Below, piece after piece: positions 22,720-33,541 of a DNA stretch of 64,000 bases. The first letter of the stretch is position 1, and each line of letters starts with the position of its first letter. The DNA comes from Plantago ovata (Eukaryota; Streptophyta; Magnoliopsida; Lamiales; Plantaginaceae): the NCBI GenBank assembly GCA_028274465.1, contig CM051456.1:50397011-50461010 (forward strand), read 5' to 3'. The notes under the pieces are model-generated. The model was not told the origin of the DNA. It did no database searches and was given only the letters and a program-made list of their open reading frames with translations. Made by a program: the position numbers and the translations under genes.

Positions 22720-23088
22720 TCTGAGTTCCCGTATCAGTAAATTCTTTTATACTTGAGACATCCTTTGGTAAAATCTGAGAAATGATTTGCTCTTTTTCTG
22801 AGTTCCCGTCTCAGAATATTCCCTTGATACTTGAATATCTGTTTCAGTATCTTTGATTGTCTGAATACCCGTTTCAGCAATCTTTAAAGATTTTTCTCTT
22901 ACTGAGTGCCTGTCTCAGCAAGTGATCAAGTTCCTAACAAATACCCGTTTTGAAGGAATTACTTGCTGAATGCTTGTTTCAGCAATCATGTAGTGACCTA
23001 TCATTTCTTAGAAGAAATTATTGGAAGGAGCTTTTAATGAAGTAAGAGTACTTTGGCTTGCTGAATACCTATTTCAGCATTCTGCCAA
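22720..23088 (-). repeat. Eight-hairpin array after Sirevirus pol
   Basis: The first hairpin begins 10 nt after the pol stop (23098-23100). Most units have a 7-nt loop; on the element's sense strand the loops are ATAGGTA, ACAAGCA, ACGGGTA, ACAGGCA, ACGGGTA, ACAGATA and ACGGGAA. Stems vary together on both arms, for example TTCTGAG/CTCAGAA (22796-22816), TTGCTGAA/TTCAGCAA (22963-22985), TTTG/CAAA with outer AGGAA/TTCCT (22931-22958) and GATTGCTGAA with one bulge (22855-22882). A weaker unit lies at 22608-22639. Confidence 0.8.
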
Positions 23089-23097
23089 CTATATCAT

Positions 23098-26000
23098 TTA
23101 TTGAGGTAATTCAATCAATCCAAGGTTATACCTTAGCATTGCGAATCTATTATCTGGTAGGGGCTTGGTAAAGATGTTAGCAAGTTGATCATCAGTACCT
23201 ACTTTGACAACCTCAATATCTCCTTTTCCACATGATCTCTAATGAAATGATGTCTAATATCAATGTTCTTAGTCCTTGAGTGAAACTTAGGATTTTGCGT
23301 GATAGCAATAGCACTCGTATTATCACAAAAGATTGGTGTTTTCTTTGCAGAAATACCATAATCTTTTAATTGTTGCTGAATCCATAGGATTTGAGCTGTG
23401 CAACAACCAGCCGCAATGTATTCAGATTCTGTAGATGAATTGGCAACACAGGTTTGCTTCTTGATGAAACATGATATTAATCTAGTACCCAAAAACTGAC
23501 AAGTTCCAGAGGTACTTTTTCTATCAAGAGTTCATCCTCCATGATCAGCATCAGAATAACCAACCAATTCAAGTCCAGAATCTTTACGATACCATAATCC
23601 AACATTGACTGTACCTTTGACATATTTCAGTATCTTAATTGCCTTTTTTTAGTGTGATTCTCTTGGATCAGATTGGAATCTTGCACACACACAAACAACA
23701 TACTGAATGTCAGGTCTACTTGCTGTTAAATACAACAAGGAACCAATGAGCTTCCTATACTTGTGTTCTTCAACACTTTTATCTTCTTTAGTATAGCCCA
23801 ATTTGGTACCAACACTCATAGGGATCTTTTCAGGTTTCTCTTCCTCTTTGATCCTAAACTTTATGAGCATTTCTTTCGCATACTTTGCTTGATTTATGAA
23901 TATTCCATCTTTGAGTTGCTTGACTTGCAATCCTAGGAAATAATTCAATTTCCCATCATACACATTTCAAATTTGTTGTCATGAGTTTGGCAAAATCATC
24001 ACAAAGTTGCTTGTCCTTAGATCCAAAAATTATGTCATCCACATAAATTTGAACTAAGAGTATTTTACCATCATGGTTCATGGTAAACAAGGTTTTATCA
24101 ACTTCACCTTTCTTGAAACCATTATCCAGCAAGAACTTAGCTAAAGTATCATACCAAGCTCTTGGTGCTTGCTTTAGACCATATACAGCTTTCTGAAGCT
24201 TGTATACCATCTTGATTTCTGAGGGAAGTTCAAAGCCAGGGGGTTGTTCTAAGTAGACTTCTTCAGCAAGTTCACCATTCAAGAATGCACTTTTAACATC
24301 CATTTGGTAAACAATGAAGTCATTGTGAGCAGCAAAGGCCAAGAAAAGCCTAATTGCATCCAATCTTGCAACTGGTGCATAAGACTCATCATAGTCCAAT
24401 CCTTCAGTCTGACAGTAACCTTGAGCAACTAAACGTGCTTTGTTTCTTGTTACTTCACCAGACTCACTCAGCTTGTTTCTGAACACCCACTTTGTACCAA
24501 TAGCTTTCTTGCCTTCAGCAAATGGTACAAGTTTCCAGACTTTGTTCCTTTCAAATTGATCCAGTTCTTCTTGCATTGCCTTGATCCATTCAGAATGCTT
24601 TAAAGCTTCTTCTATGGTTCTAGGTTCATTTCTGAAACAAAGCAAGAGAACAATGATTCTACTTCTACGACAGTTGCTTCTTCAGCAAGTCCATGAGTAG
24701 CAGAAATTTTGGATCTAGTCACTTGGCGTTTATCAATATCACCAATCATATCAGTATAGGAATGATCTCTAATCCATTTATTAACAGGTTTTCTGCTCGT
24801 TGGATCTGGATATGTTTGCTCATCAGCATGTGACTCTTCAGCATGTACTTGTTCAGTACTACTGGGATTTTGTGTCTCAGCTGAGATTGGTTCATCAGCA
24901 ACTACTTGTTCAGCATCGCTAGATTGTGGTAACTCATCACAGGCACGGGAGGTTGCGTAGTTTCAGCAACTTCCAGAGCAACTGCGTCTTTTGCTGGAAA
25001 TTCCTTGTCGTGAACTATATTTATCTTGTCATGACTTGGGGGAGGGGAGTCATTGTCAAAATCATCATTTAGTTCAATTGACTTGATTTGCCTAGCATTA
25101 GATTCAGTTCTTTGCTCATGTATGATTAGCTTTTTCATACATTCTCATATTTCTTCTTCAGCAGGCACTCCTTGTGTCTTTTCGTAGAATACAACATGCA
25201 CTGATTCTTCGATCTTTTGTGCATTTTTGTTGTAAACTCTATAAGTTTTACTATGCAAGGAGTAACCGAGAAATATCGCTTCATCTGCCTTTGGTTGAAA
25301 TGTTCTTAGGTATTCTCTACCGTTATTAAGAACGAAACACTTACAACCAAATACTCTTAGATGAGTGATATTAGGAGGCCTTCCAACAAACAACTCATAT
25401 GGAGTTTTGTTGTATTCCTTAGTAATCAAACAGACAACATCTGTTTTGAGTGTAACAGGCGGTATTAATCGCTTTGACCCAGTAAGCCTCACTTATTTCA
25501 GTGTCAGCAAGCATTATTCTTGCGGCTTCTTTTAGGGTACGATTCTTCCGTTCAGCAACACCGTTTTGTTGTGGTGTCCTTACTGAGGATAACTGATGTT
25601 GTATGCCTTTTGAAGTGCAATACTCAGTTATGTACGTGTTTACAAACTCAGTACCATGGTCTGTCCTTATGACTTTTACCTTGTCATTTTTCATGACTTC
25701 AAGCTTATTCAGCAAGTTAGGTATTTCAGTCCTTGTTTCAGATTTGTGCTTGACAAATACTACACAAGTGAATCTTGAATAGTCATCTACCACCACCAGA
25801 ACATACTTCTTACCAACATAGCTTGTTGAAGAAGATTCAAACAAGTCCATGTGCAAGAGTTGTAAAGGTTTGTAGTTGACGGTACTGCCTTGTTCTTGAA
25901 AGAAGATTTGGTCTGCTTTCCTTGCTGACATGCATTGCAAACACCATCCTTCTTAAAAGTATCCTTAGGTAATCCAACTACAAGTGCCTTTTTAGACAGC

Positions 26001-26491
26001 TTATTCAGCGTCTTGAAGTTTAGATGACTTGTTCGTTTATGCCACAACCATGCTTTTTCAGCAAGGCAATCGTGATCTGAGACAAGGCATTTTTCAACGA
26101 TTGCTGAAGACCAATCTACGGTGTACAAGCCTCCTGATCTTCTTGCAACCATAATAACCTTCTTTGTCTTGAAATCTATAAGTTTACATTCATCACTTTT
26201 GATTTTGATGAAGTATCCTTTGTCAGCAAACTGACTCATGCTGAAAAGATTAAACTTAAGATTTTTGACATAAAGAACTCCCGTAATGGTAATGCATCCT
26301 AACTTCACGTCACCATAGCCTTTTGTAGAGCCAGAGCCTCCACCAGCAAACCTTATTGTTGGACCTTTAGACCACCGTCTATAGTTTATAAGGTTATTCT
26401 TGTTGCCCGTCATGTGCTTTCCACAACCACTATCAAAGTGCCAGATTGCATCGTTTGTCTCCGTGGCTGAAGTCTGCACAATCAAGAGCAA
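23098..26491 (-). pseudogene. Sirevirus pol: protease, integrase, RT, RNase H
   Basis: Domains on the minus strand: protease (WHFDSGCGKHMTG, near 26440), GAG-pre-integrase (LWHKRTSHLNFKTLNKL, CNACQQGKQ), integrase core (LLHMDLFES, VIRTDHGTEFVN, QQNGVAERKNRT), integrase tail (NKTPYELFVGRPP), RT ([32 protein letters not shown] intact) and RNase H (NSSTESEYIAAG, IDIRHHFIRDHV), ending IELPQ and TAA at 23098-23100. Frames change near 25860, 25480, 25140, 24650, 23960, 23650-23490 and 23220. All expected domains are present, but the polyprotein cannot be made. Confidence 0.9.
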
Positions 26492-26496
26492 ACAAG

Positions 26497-28837
26497 TTAA
26501 TTATCCAGTATTGGATGTCCATTAACATGTTCAAGAATGCGTCCAGTGGAAACCCAAGTCTTAAGTTTTTCAACTTTGACTTGTTTTCTACTTGCTGAGG
26601 AACTAGGAGGTTTTGAGCTGAAAGACTTTTGATTCGTGCTGATCAAGTCCACTTTCTGTTGTGGTGTCTTGCTCGGTTGACCTTTTTGCTGAACATACTT
26701 TTCAGTAAGTTCTTTTCTAGCAAGGTTCCTTCTAGCCCTAGCATTTAGAGTCTTTTCAGAACTCTTAGGCTTGATTTTGTTCATCTCTTTGAAGTATCTT
26801 TGCTGACTTTGCTTATACTCGTGAAAAAGTTGACTTTGCTTGGTTTTGAAACTGAGTCCACTTTTCGGAGAATGCTGAGCTTTTGTGTCAGCAACCTTAC
26901 TTGATTCAGGTTTGCCAACAAAGGTCTTCTGATTACTTTTAGTAATCTTGCATTTTGACTTAACAAATTGCTTTTCAGCAACTTGTTTGGCGGAATGATT
27001 TACAGGATCCCTTTTCTTTACAGTTTGCTTCTCAGCAACCTGTTTTCCTTTTAAAGTCTTGGTACTTTGAGTAGCAACAGCGGGCTTTACGGTCGTATGT
27101 ACTTGATTGCATTTTTCAGCAACCTTAGCTTGAGCAAACTGATAGAGTTCTGGTTGACCACTATCAGTAGCACGTACAAAGGAAATCGGTGATTCGTCTT
27201 TACTCAAGATTATTACGTCATCACCTTCGTACGTTGCACCTAAACCTTCTTTCTGAGATGGATCTCTCAAATAAGAGTTTAGTTCAGTCAGTGTATTACT
27301 TGCGTCAGCATAAGATTTGAAATTGATTTTCATCTTTTTCATCTCTTGGATTTCAGCAAGTAACTTTAGAATTGAGGACTGATACTCTTCCAATTCTATT
27401 GCCATTTGAGAATTCTTCTCTGTAGCTTCAGCAATCAACTTCTTAAGACGCCTTATTTCAGCATCCTTTTCTTCTGTCTCTTCCTTCAGCAAGATATACT
27501 TTTCAGTAGTCTGCTTGGTCAGAGTTTCAGCAATCTGTAGTTTCTCTTGCTGTCTGCTCAGAGTTTTCTCAAATCTTTTGATTTCTCCTTGAATCTTGTC
27601 AAGGTCAATCTCGTCTTCACTTTATGAGTCAGAGTCAGAGGTAGGATTATTTACCTGACCGGCCATGAGGCAGAACTCGTAGTTTGACACATCTGGATAA
27701 GCTTCCATAGCTATTCCACAAACTTCTTTGCCAATCTCTACGTCAAGAGTGGCTTCTTCATCGTCAGTGTCTGAGCTTTCATCCTCATTGTCTTCGGAGC
27801 TAGTATCAATGCACAATGCATCGATTTTTGCTTGAAGCTTCTTCTTTTCTTCAGCAATAAAAGATCTTTTGAACTTCTTCTTCTTTTCAGCAGATTTGCC
27901 TTTCAGCAAAGGACAATTTGCTTTGAAGTGTCCAGGCTTTTTGCAGTAAAAGCAGAGATCATTTCCAACTGCTGGTTCTTCTGATGAGGTTTCTTGCTAA
28001 GCTTGTTTGTTCAGCGAGCTAGTCTCATTCTTGTACTTATGGTAGTTGTTACCAAGATGCTTTTTCAGCTTCTCTTTTGCTTTTCGCCTTTCAAGTTCCT
28101 TACTGATGAATTTCTTCATGTTTTTGACAACCAAAGCATTTTCATCAGCAGGCTCTTTATCATTCTTCTTTTCAGAAGATGACGGCTTTGCAGCAAGAGC
28201 AATGTTTTGCGATTTTTCAGCAAACACATTTTCTCTTTGCTTTGTCTCGTAGTTGACAGTAGCAAGATGAGAGAACAACTCTGTTGGTGTAATGTCTGGC
28301 ATTCCTTGATTGTAGTAGATGAGAGAACAACTCTGTTGGTGTAATGTCTAGCAAGATGAGAGAACAACTCTGTTGGTGTAATGTCTGGCATTCCTTGAGT
28401 GTGGATCCATTCTTGGTTCAGACTTCTGATGATGGTTTTCACCTTCTCAGAATCTGAGTAAAGATTACCAACACCCAAGGCTGTCATTTCACTAACAAGA
28501 GTTGTGAATCTGAAGTCCAAGTCTTCCAGTGACTCATTTGTACCTTGTTTAAAGTTCTGTAACTTTAACTTCAGCACAAAGATCTTGAACCATTTTCCAA
28601 GCTTCCTTAGCAGTTTTAGCACCCCACAGTTTGCACTGTATGGTATCCGGAGTTGATCGAATGATGATGTTTCTTGCTTGGCCATCAAGACGGCATCTCT
28701 TAGCTTCGTCGGAAGTCCATTCCTCTCTTGGTTTTGGAACAACGGTATCAACCAGTTCGCCTAAGATAGTTTCCAGCTTCAGTGGTTTTGTGAGGAAAAC
28801 TTCTTTCAACCTTAGTGATCTTGATAGGTCCATCATT
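26497..28837 (-). pseudogene. Sirevirus gag, main part
   Basis: Continues the gag that begins at 38919. A UBN2-like nucleocapsid domain (EAKRCRLDGQARNIIIRS, TAKEAWKMVQDL, near 28800-28550) is followed by an intact CCHC knuckle (CFYCKKPGHFKANC, about 27955-27914), an acidic stretch (TSSEDNEDESSDTDDEE), a TAA stop near 27620, then a 331-residue segment (27492-26497) beginning with a coiled coil (EETEEKDAEIRRLKKLI) and ending in a Lys/Gln/Ser-rich tail. A long C-terminal gag extension with coiled coil is a known Sirevirus trait. A frameshift after NDGPIKITK and a triplication near 28266-28386 also break it. Confidence 0.85.
28266..28386 (-). repeat. Three copies of a 32-bp gag segment
   Basis: The segment starting GATGAGAGAACAACTC and ending GTGTAATGTCT occurs at 28266-28297, 28318-28349 and 28355-28386 (offsets 52 and 37). 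It encodes part of DITPTELFSHLA. The unequal spacing points to two separate duplication steps, and at least one shifts the gag frame. Confidence 0.9.
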
Positions 28838-30909
28838 TGATAGTGTATATGTCCTAGAGACAGTCCTTACTAAGGGCATGGTGCCCTTATAGAGGGCATA
28901 TATGTACTATTACACAGGTCAACGTAATATAATATATGTTTGTTGCATTTTATTATTGAGTATCGCTTTCATATTTATATTACACCAGGCTGCAGCATGT
29001 CATATCTTTATTACTGTCTGTATTGATATTAAACATGTCCCCTCGGATAGATGACCGATAACACAGTTAGTGGGAGCTATGTGAGTTATCATCTATCCCA
29101 AACTCTCCCTAGTCGAGGTTCATCTCGGATGCGGGGGTCTGAATGAACCAGACAAGACTAGTATGCGTGGAGGTTATACTTGTTGGAGCAAGTGTGAGCC
29201 GATCCCACGGCCACGGAACGGATTGTTGGACAATCAAGGAACGTTCCCATAACTGCGTATAGTTGTTCGAAGAAGCTTTATCGAACAATGGAAGTAGCCA
29301 CCGGACACTCCCATCGATGTATACTCTACACCAAAGTGTCTATGGGAACCGGTGAGTTGTCGAAGTGATGACATTCGTCCTTTGTACTTGCAGGACTTTA
29401 TCATCACATTTGTTGCCCCATATCCTTGGTGGACCCGTCGATGTCAGCTCTGAATAAGCAGCTGACCTAAGACACGATCCAGGATTATGGCTAAATACAA
29501 ATGGGGGTGATAAGTGATTCTGTGAAGGATTCATCTCTCAAGTGTAACACAGGAAAGCACTGCTCATAGTCTGCATAGTTGTGTTGGTAAAGTCACAGGC
29601 CAGTGCAAATGATATATTATGATGGTCATAAGTATATCTTAATCAAGCAACTCCCTGAGACGCCCGTGGATGTATTATTGGGATAGACACTTCATCGATC
29701 CTAGATACATTCGAGCAAGTCAGATGAAGGGACGTTACCATCGCCGCGTTGAGCGCGACAGGCTTCGCAACGAAAGGGTTAGCTTTGAGTTCCTCTCAAA
29801 TGTCCTCACGTATTAATATTGCAAATGGAACCGTCTAGGAATTCCATGTTGCCTAGTCTAGGACTTGTTTAATACGGTGAGGCCCTATGGGTCACACTAT
29901 GTGGTGATTCAGTCTATCAGAATATCCTTAATTAATTTGGAATTAATTGTGATTGATGGATTATAATTGATTTGGAATTAATTATAATATTTGGTGGCTC
30001 AATTAAAGATTTGGAATTATTAATTGAATTGGCTAATTAATTGTATTTTATGTAAATACAATTAAAGATTATATTTTGGAAATATAATGGAGGTTTGATT
30101 AGAAAGGATATGTTAATTTAGAATTAACATATGCACTTGGGCAAAATCTACTTGGAGTTTGAATTGCCTTAGAACTATAAGTGGGTCCCAAAATTGGGAC
30201 CCACCTACTGTCCCTAGAAAGCGCACGCGCGCGCAGGAGCTGGGTAGAGGAAGGAGTTCGACTCCTTCCTCTATTAGAAGTCCGAGGGATAAGTTAGATT
30301 TTCCTGATTGAGTTTTAATTTGATTGGGAATGAATCTAGACTTGATATTGGTTTCCTTGTGCGATAAGAATTAGATTCTTATTCCTTTACGAAGTCTAAT
30401 TGCTTATGCTTTAGGCTTCTATAGACTACTATATATAGTAGACTATTAGAGATAGTTTTGAACACAGTTTCAGACATAGACTTTCACAGTCATTCTACCC
30501 AGTTTTCTTAGAGAAAATAAAAACTCTCCCCTCCTCTTTAGCCACCCGCGCGCGCGCCACCACCGGAGGAATTGTCGCCCCGTCTTCTTGGTCACACAAA
30601 GAATATCCTAGCATTCTTCCGATAGGATGTTCATCCGTGGATACCAAGGTTGAGGTTCTAGGAGCTGGAAACTAACTCTTATTGTCTTGCAGATATAAGG
30701 AGTATTGTAGATATCTTCGACTTCGACGAAGGAGAAGATACACCGGAATATTACGAAGACTTGGAAGCTGTTTTGGAAGTAAGGTTAGTCTTCTAATTGA
30801 CGTGTTTATATATATACGACATATGCATAATCAATTAACCTGTATGTTAAGAAAATTTTTGAAATTCCGTTGCGTACCCTAGGGGTAACTCTGACCGTAT
30901 TTTCTTACA
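28838..30909 (+). repeat. 5' LTR of C2
   Basis: 2072 bp, starting TGATAGTGTATATG and ending TTTTCTTACA. TACTATATATAGTA near 30427-30440 is the candidate TATA region. Alternating GC tracts lie near 30221-30233 and 30546-30556. Confidence 0.95.
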
Positions 30910-30910
30910 G

Positions 30911-30922
30911 TGGTATCAGAGC
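30911..30922 (+). other. Primer binding site of C2
   Basis: TGGTATCAGAGC one base after the LTR. It is complementary to the 3' end of plant initiator methionine tRNA, the usual primer for Ty1/Copia minus-strand DNA. Confidence 0.92.
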
Positions 30923-31087
30923 GAGGTTAATTGATTACGTATATACGTATATATATTGTATGATTTTGTAGATATGTGGATGCAATGGATTCTATGATAA
31001 ATTCGATTTTCAAAAGTTTTGTTTTTATATAAATTTAGAATTTATATTTTTCAAAAAAAATAAATAAATAAATATATATATTCTTTA

Positions 31088-31257
31088 CCGGGCCGCCTGC
31101 GCGACGCAGGCGGCGGCGGCCGACGCCTGCGGGACGCAGGCGCCGTGCCGCGGGCGGCCTGCGGACGCAGGCGCCCGGCGCCTGCACCCGCGGAGCCGGT
31201 GCCCGCGTGCCGCGAGCGCCCGGGGCCGCGGGCACCGGGGGGACGGGGTCCCGTCCC
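31088..31257 (+). repeat. GC-rich island with three short hairpins
   Basis: About 170 bp of almost pure G and C between AT-rich flanks. It includes a perfect 10-bp hairpin at 31092-31114 (arms GCCGCCTGCG and CGCAGGCGGC, loop CGA), an 8-bp one at 31124-31142 (arms CGCCTGCG and CGCAGGCG, loop GGA) and a 7-bp one at 31157-31172 (arms GCCTGCG and CGCAGGC, loop GA). Confidence 0.88.
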
Positions 31258-31277
31258 ATGTTTTTCAAAAATAAAAT

Positions 31278-31401
<124 letters not shown>

Positions 31402-31840
31402 CGGGTTGGACCCAAATCGAATTTTGAAAGTTTTGAGGATTGAATTTTATATTTGAAATATAAATATGATTTAATTGTAATTGTATTAAACTAGAGGCGT
31501 TAAATTTTATTAGTATAAAGTTAAAGGGCTTATTTGTAATTTATCAATTTATTATTTATTGCAAATTAGTCCTTCTACTTTTGAATTTTAGATTGAACAC
31601 CTCCAAGGTTTTTAAAATAACAATTAAGTCCTTCGGGTTTTTGAAATTTGCTACTTGGTCAATAGAATTTTCGAATATTCAATCTAGTCCAAATTTTCAA
31701 TTATTTCATAGAAATTATAAGTATGGGATTATAATTTTCATAATGAAATTATGAAGTCATTTGTCATCCACATATGCTACTACTTGACAATGCATGTTTA
31801 AATACCATGTTTTTACATTCCGTTCGACCGCTATGCATGC

Positions 31841-31993
31841 GAGGGTAGGCGGCGCCCTCTTATATGTCGGACCGCATATTTATGTATGGGTAGGCGGCAC
31901 CCATTATGTGCTTGACCGCGTTTAGAACTAGAATGGATAGGCGACATCCATTACGTGTAGACCGTTCATGCATGATGGGTAGGCGGCGCCCTT
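31841..31993 (+). repeat. Four tandem hairpins with AGGCGRC loop
   Basis: Units about 45 nt apart, each preceded by GACCGC or GACCGT (31826, 31870, 31914, 31960). Hairpins: 31841-31859 (arms GAGGGT, GCCCTC), 31886-31904 (ATGGGT, ACCCAT), 31932-31952 (AATGGAT, ATCCATT), 31975-31993 (ATGGGT, GCCCTT). The loop is AGGCGGC three times and AGGCGAC once. Where one arm changes G to A, the other changes C to T. Confidence 0.88.
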
Positions 31994-32202
31994 ATTTGTT
32001 TGTAGATGACTGATAACAACCCTCAAGATACAAGCCCCAACCAATATAAGTACAAAAATATATATATGTATGTATTTCTGAGATGCTTTCCATAGGGTGC
32101 TTTAATTCTGAACGTTCATTGCGTTTTCTTGTATTGGCGACCTCGTCTTACAGACTCGCAGTAATCGTCAGATTAGAGTAAGCCTATGGTTATGACTTAC
32201 TG

Positions 32203-32362
32203 CATATTGTATCTAGCGACCTCGATAGGTACAATATGTAGGGCATCGGGTTAAATTAGATTTAACAACCAAGAGTTGCGTGACGCAATTGGATAGTCTT
32301 ACTAGTCCTACCGGTCATATTATGCTATGCGACCAGCCCCCGTTGGATTATGGCATAATATG
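32203..32362 (+). repeat. Two longer hairpins with GCGACC in the loop
   Basis: 32203-32238: a 12-bp stem (CATATTGTATCT with AGGTACAATATG, one T-G wobble) and 12-nt loop AGCGACCTCGAT. 32316-32362: a perfect 10-bp stem CATATTATGC/GCATAATATG with a 27-nt loop that contains GCGACC. A third GGCGACC lies unpaired near 32136. Confidence 0.8.
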
Positions 32363-32563
32363 GATTTGGATCTTGGCCACTACGGTAACTTGTTGGACAT
32401 TACCCGTATGTTTGTTGTGGGGGCAAGCATATGTGAAAATAGTGGGAGCTAAACAGCTAAAGGACCTTGTTGTTTAGTTCTGTTAACTGTGTATTTAGAA
32501 ATAATATTTCAATAATTGATTTATTATTTTCGTTCTATATTATTTCTCTTTAGGATATTAGAT

Positions 32564-33541
32564 ATGGCGAGTATCTCGCTCCGTGCTGTCTTGGAGAAGC
32601 AAATTTTAACCGGACCAAACTTCCTAGATTGGATCAGGAATATACGTTTGGTGCTGAGGTACGAAAAGATTGAGTACGTCTTGGACGAGGTCATTCCCGT
32701 GTGCCTCGAAAATCAGACTGCCGATCAGGTTGCTGCTTGGAATCAAGCCAACAAGGCAAGGTCTGATAAGCATCTTGAGGATGCTAAATCCGCGCAGTGT
32801 ATTATGTTGGCGGCAATGAGCAATGAGCTTCAGAGGCAACATGAAAGCATGTTGCCATATGAGATGTTGAAGCATCTTGAGTCGCTCTTTAAGACGACAG
32901 CTAGAAGTGTTGAATTTGATTTGATCAAAGACATACACAGATGCAAGCTCAGTGAAGGAGGGAACATGTCTGAGCATGTTCTCAAAATGATTGGTCTCTT
33001 TGAAAAGCTTGCCGATGCCGGCGTTAAGCTAGAGAACAAGATCATGGTGATCTTTGTCCTTCAATCATTGCCGAGTTCGTATTCGCAGTTCATCATTAAT
33101 TACACGATGAATGCGAAGGACGTAACACTGCCTGAACTTCATAATCTGCTGAAGACATATGATCAAACTCTTCCTAAGAAGGAAAAGTCGATCATGCTTG
33201 TTGGGCAACCGTCTAACTCAAACCCGAAAAGCAAAGGTGCTAAGGGTAAGGGAAAGTCGGGAGCCAAGGCTAACACTTGGAGTGATAAGCCTAAGCGTCC
33301 GAATCAGAAAAGGAAGATCAAGAGAAGCGGAACGGTGCGCACAGATGAATATCTTTTCTGTAAGCAGAAAGGACATTGGAAGAAAGATTGCCCAAAGCTT
33401 AGGGCAGATCAAGCCAAGAAGTCATCAGCTTCTGGCTCAATTATGTTTGTTATTGAAATGAACATGACTACTTTTGACTCCAATTGTTGGGTATTAGATA
33501 CAGCCTGTGGCTCGCACATTTGTAATAATGTGCAGGGCTAA
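32564..33541 (+). pseudogene. Copia gag and start of protease (C2)
   Basis: The likely start is the ATG at 32564 (MASISLRAVLEKQILTG). A gag domain of the UBN2/Retrotran_gag_2 type follows (FLDWIRNIRLVLR, YEMLKHLESLF, FDLIKDIHRCKLSEGG, YSQFIINYTMN), then a Lys-rich basic part and a knuckle. In the knuckle YLFCKQKGHWKKDC the first Cys is Tyr, a single-base change from a normal CCHC. The protease start reads WVLDTACGSHICNN; the usual catalytic DTG is DTA. A lost base near 33540 ends the frame at TAA. Capsid would not bind RNA normally and protease should be inactive. Confidence 0.88.

Noticed and set aside
22720-23088. CRISPR-like array
   Set aside because: Spacing is short and irregular, repeats are hairpins with variable stems, there are no unique spacers, and the context is a plant retrotransposon.
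30911-30922. tRNA gene fragment
   Set aside because: Only the 12-nt primer site complementary to initiator tRNA is present; no cloverleaf.
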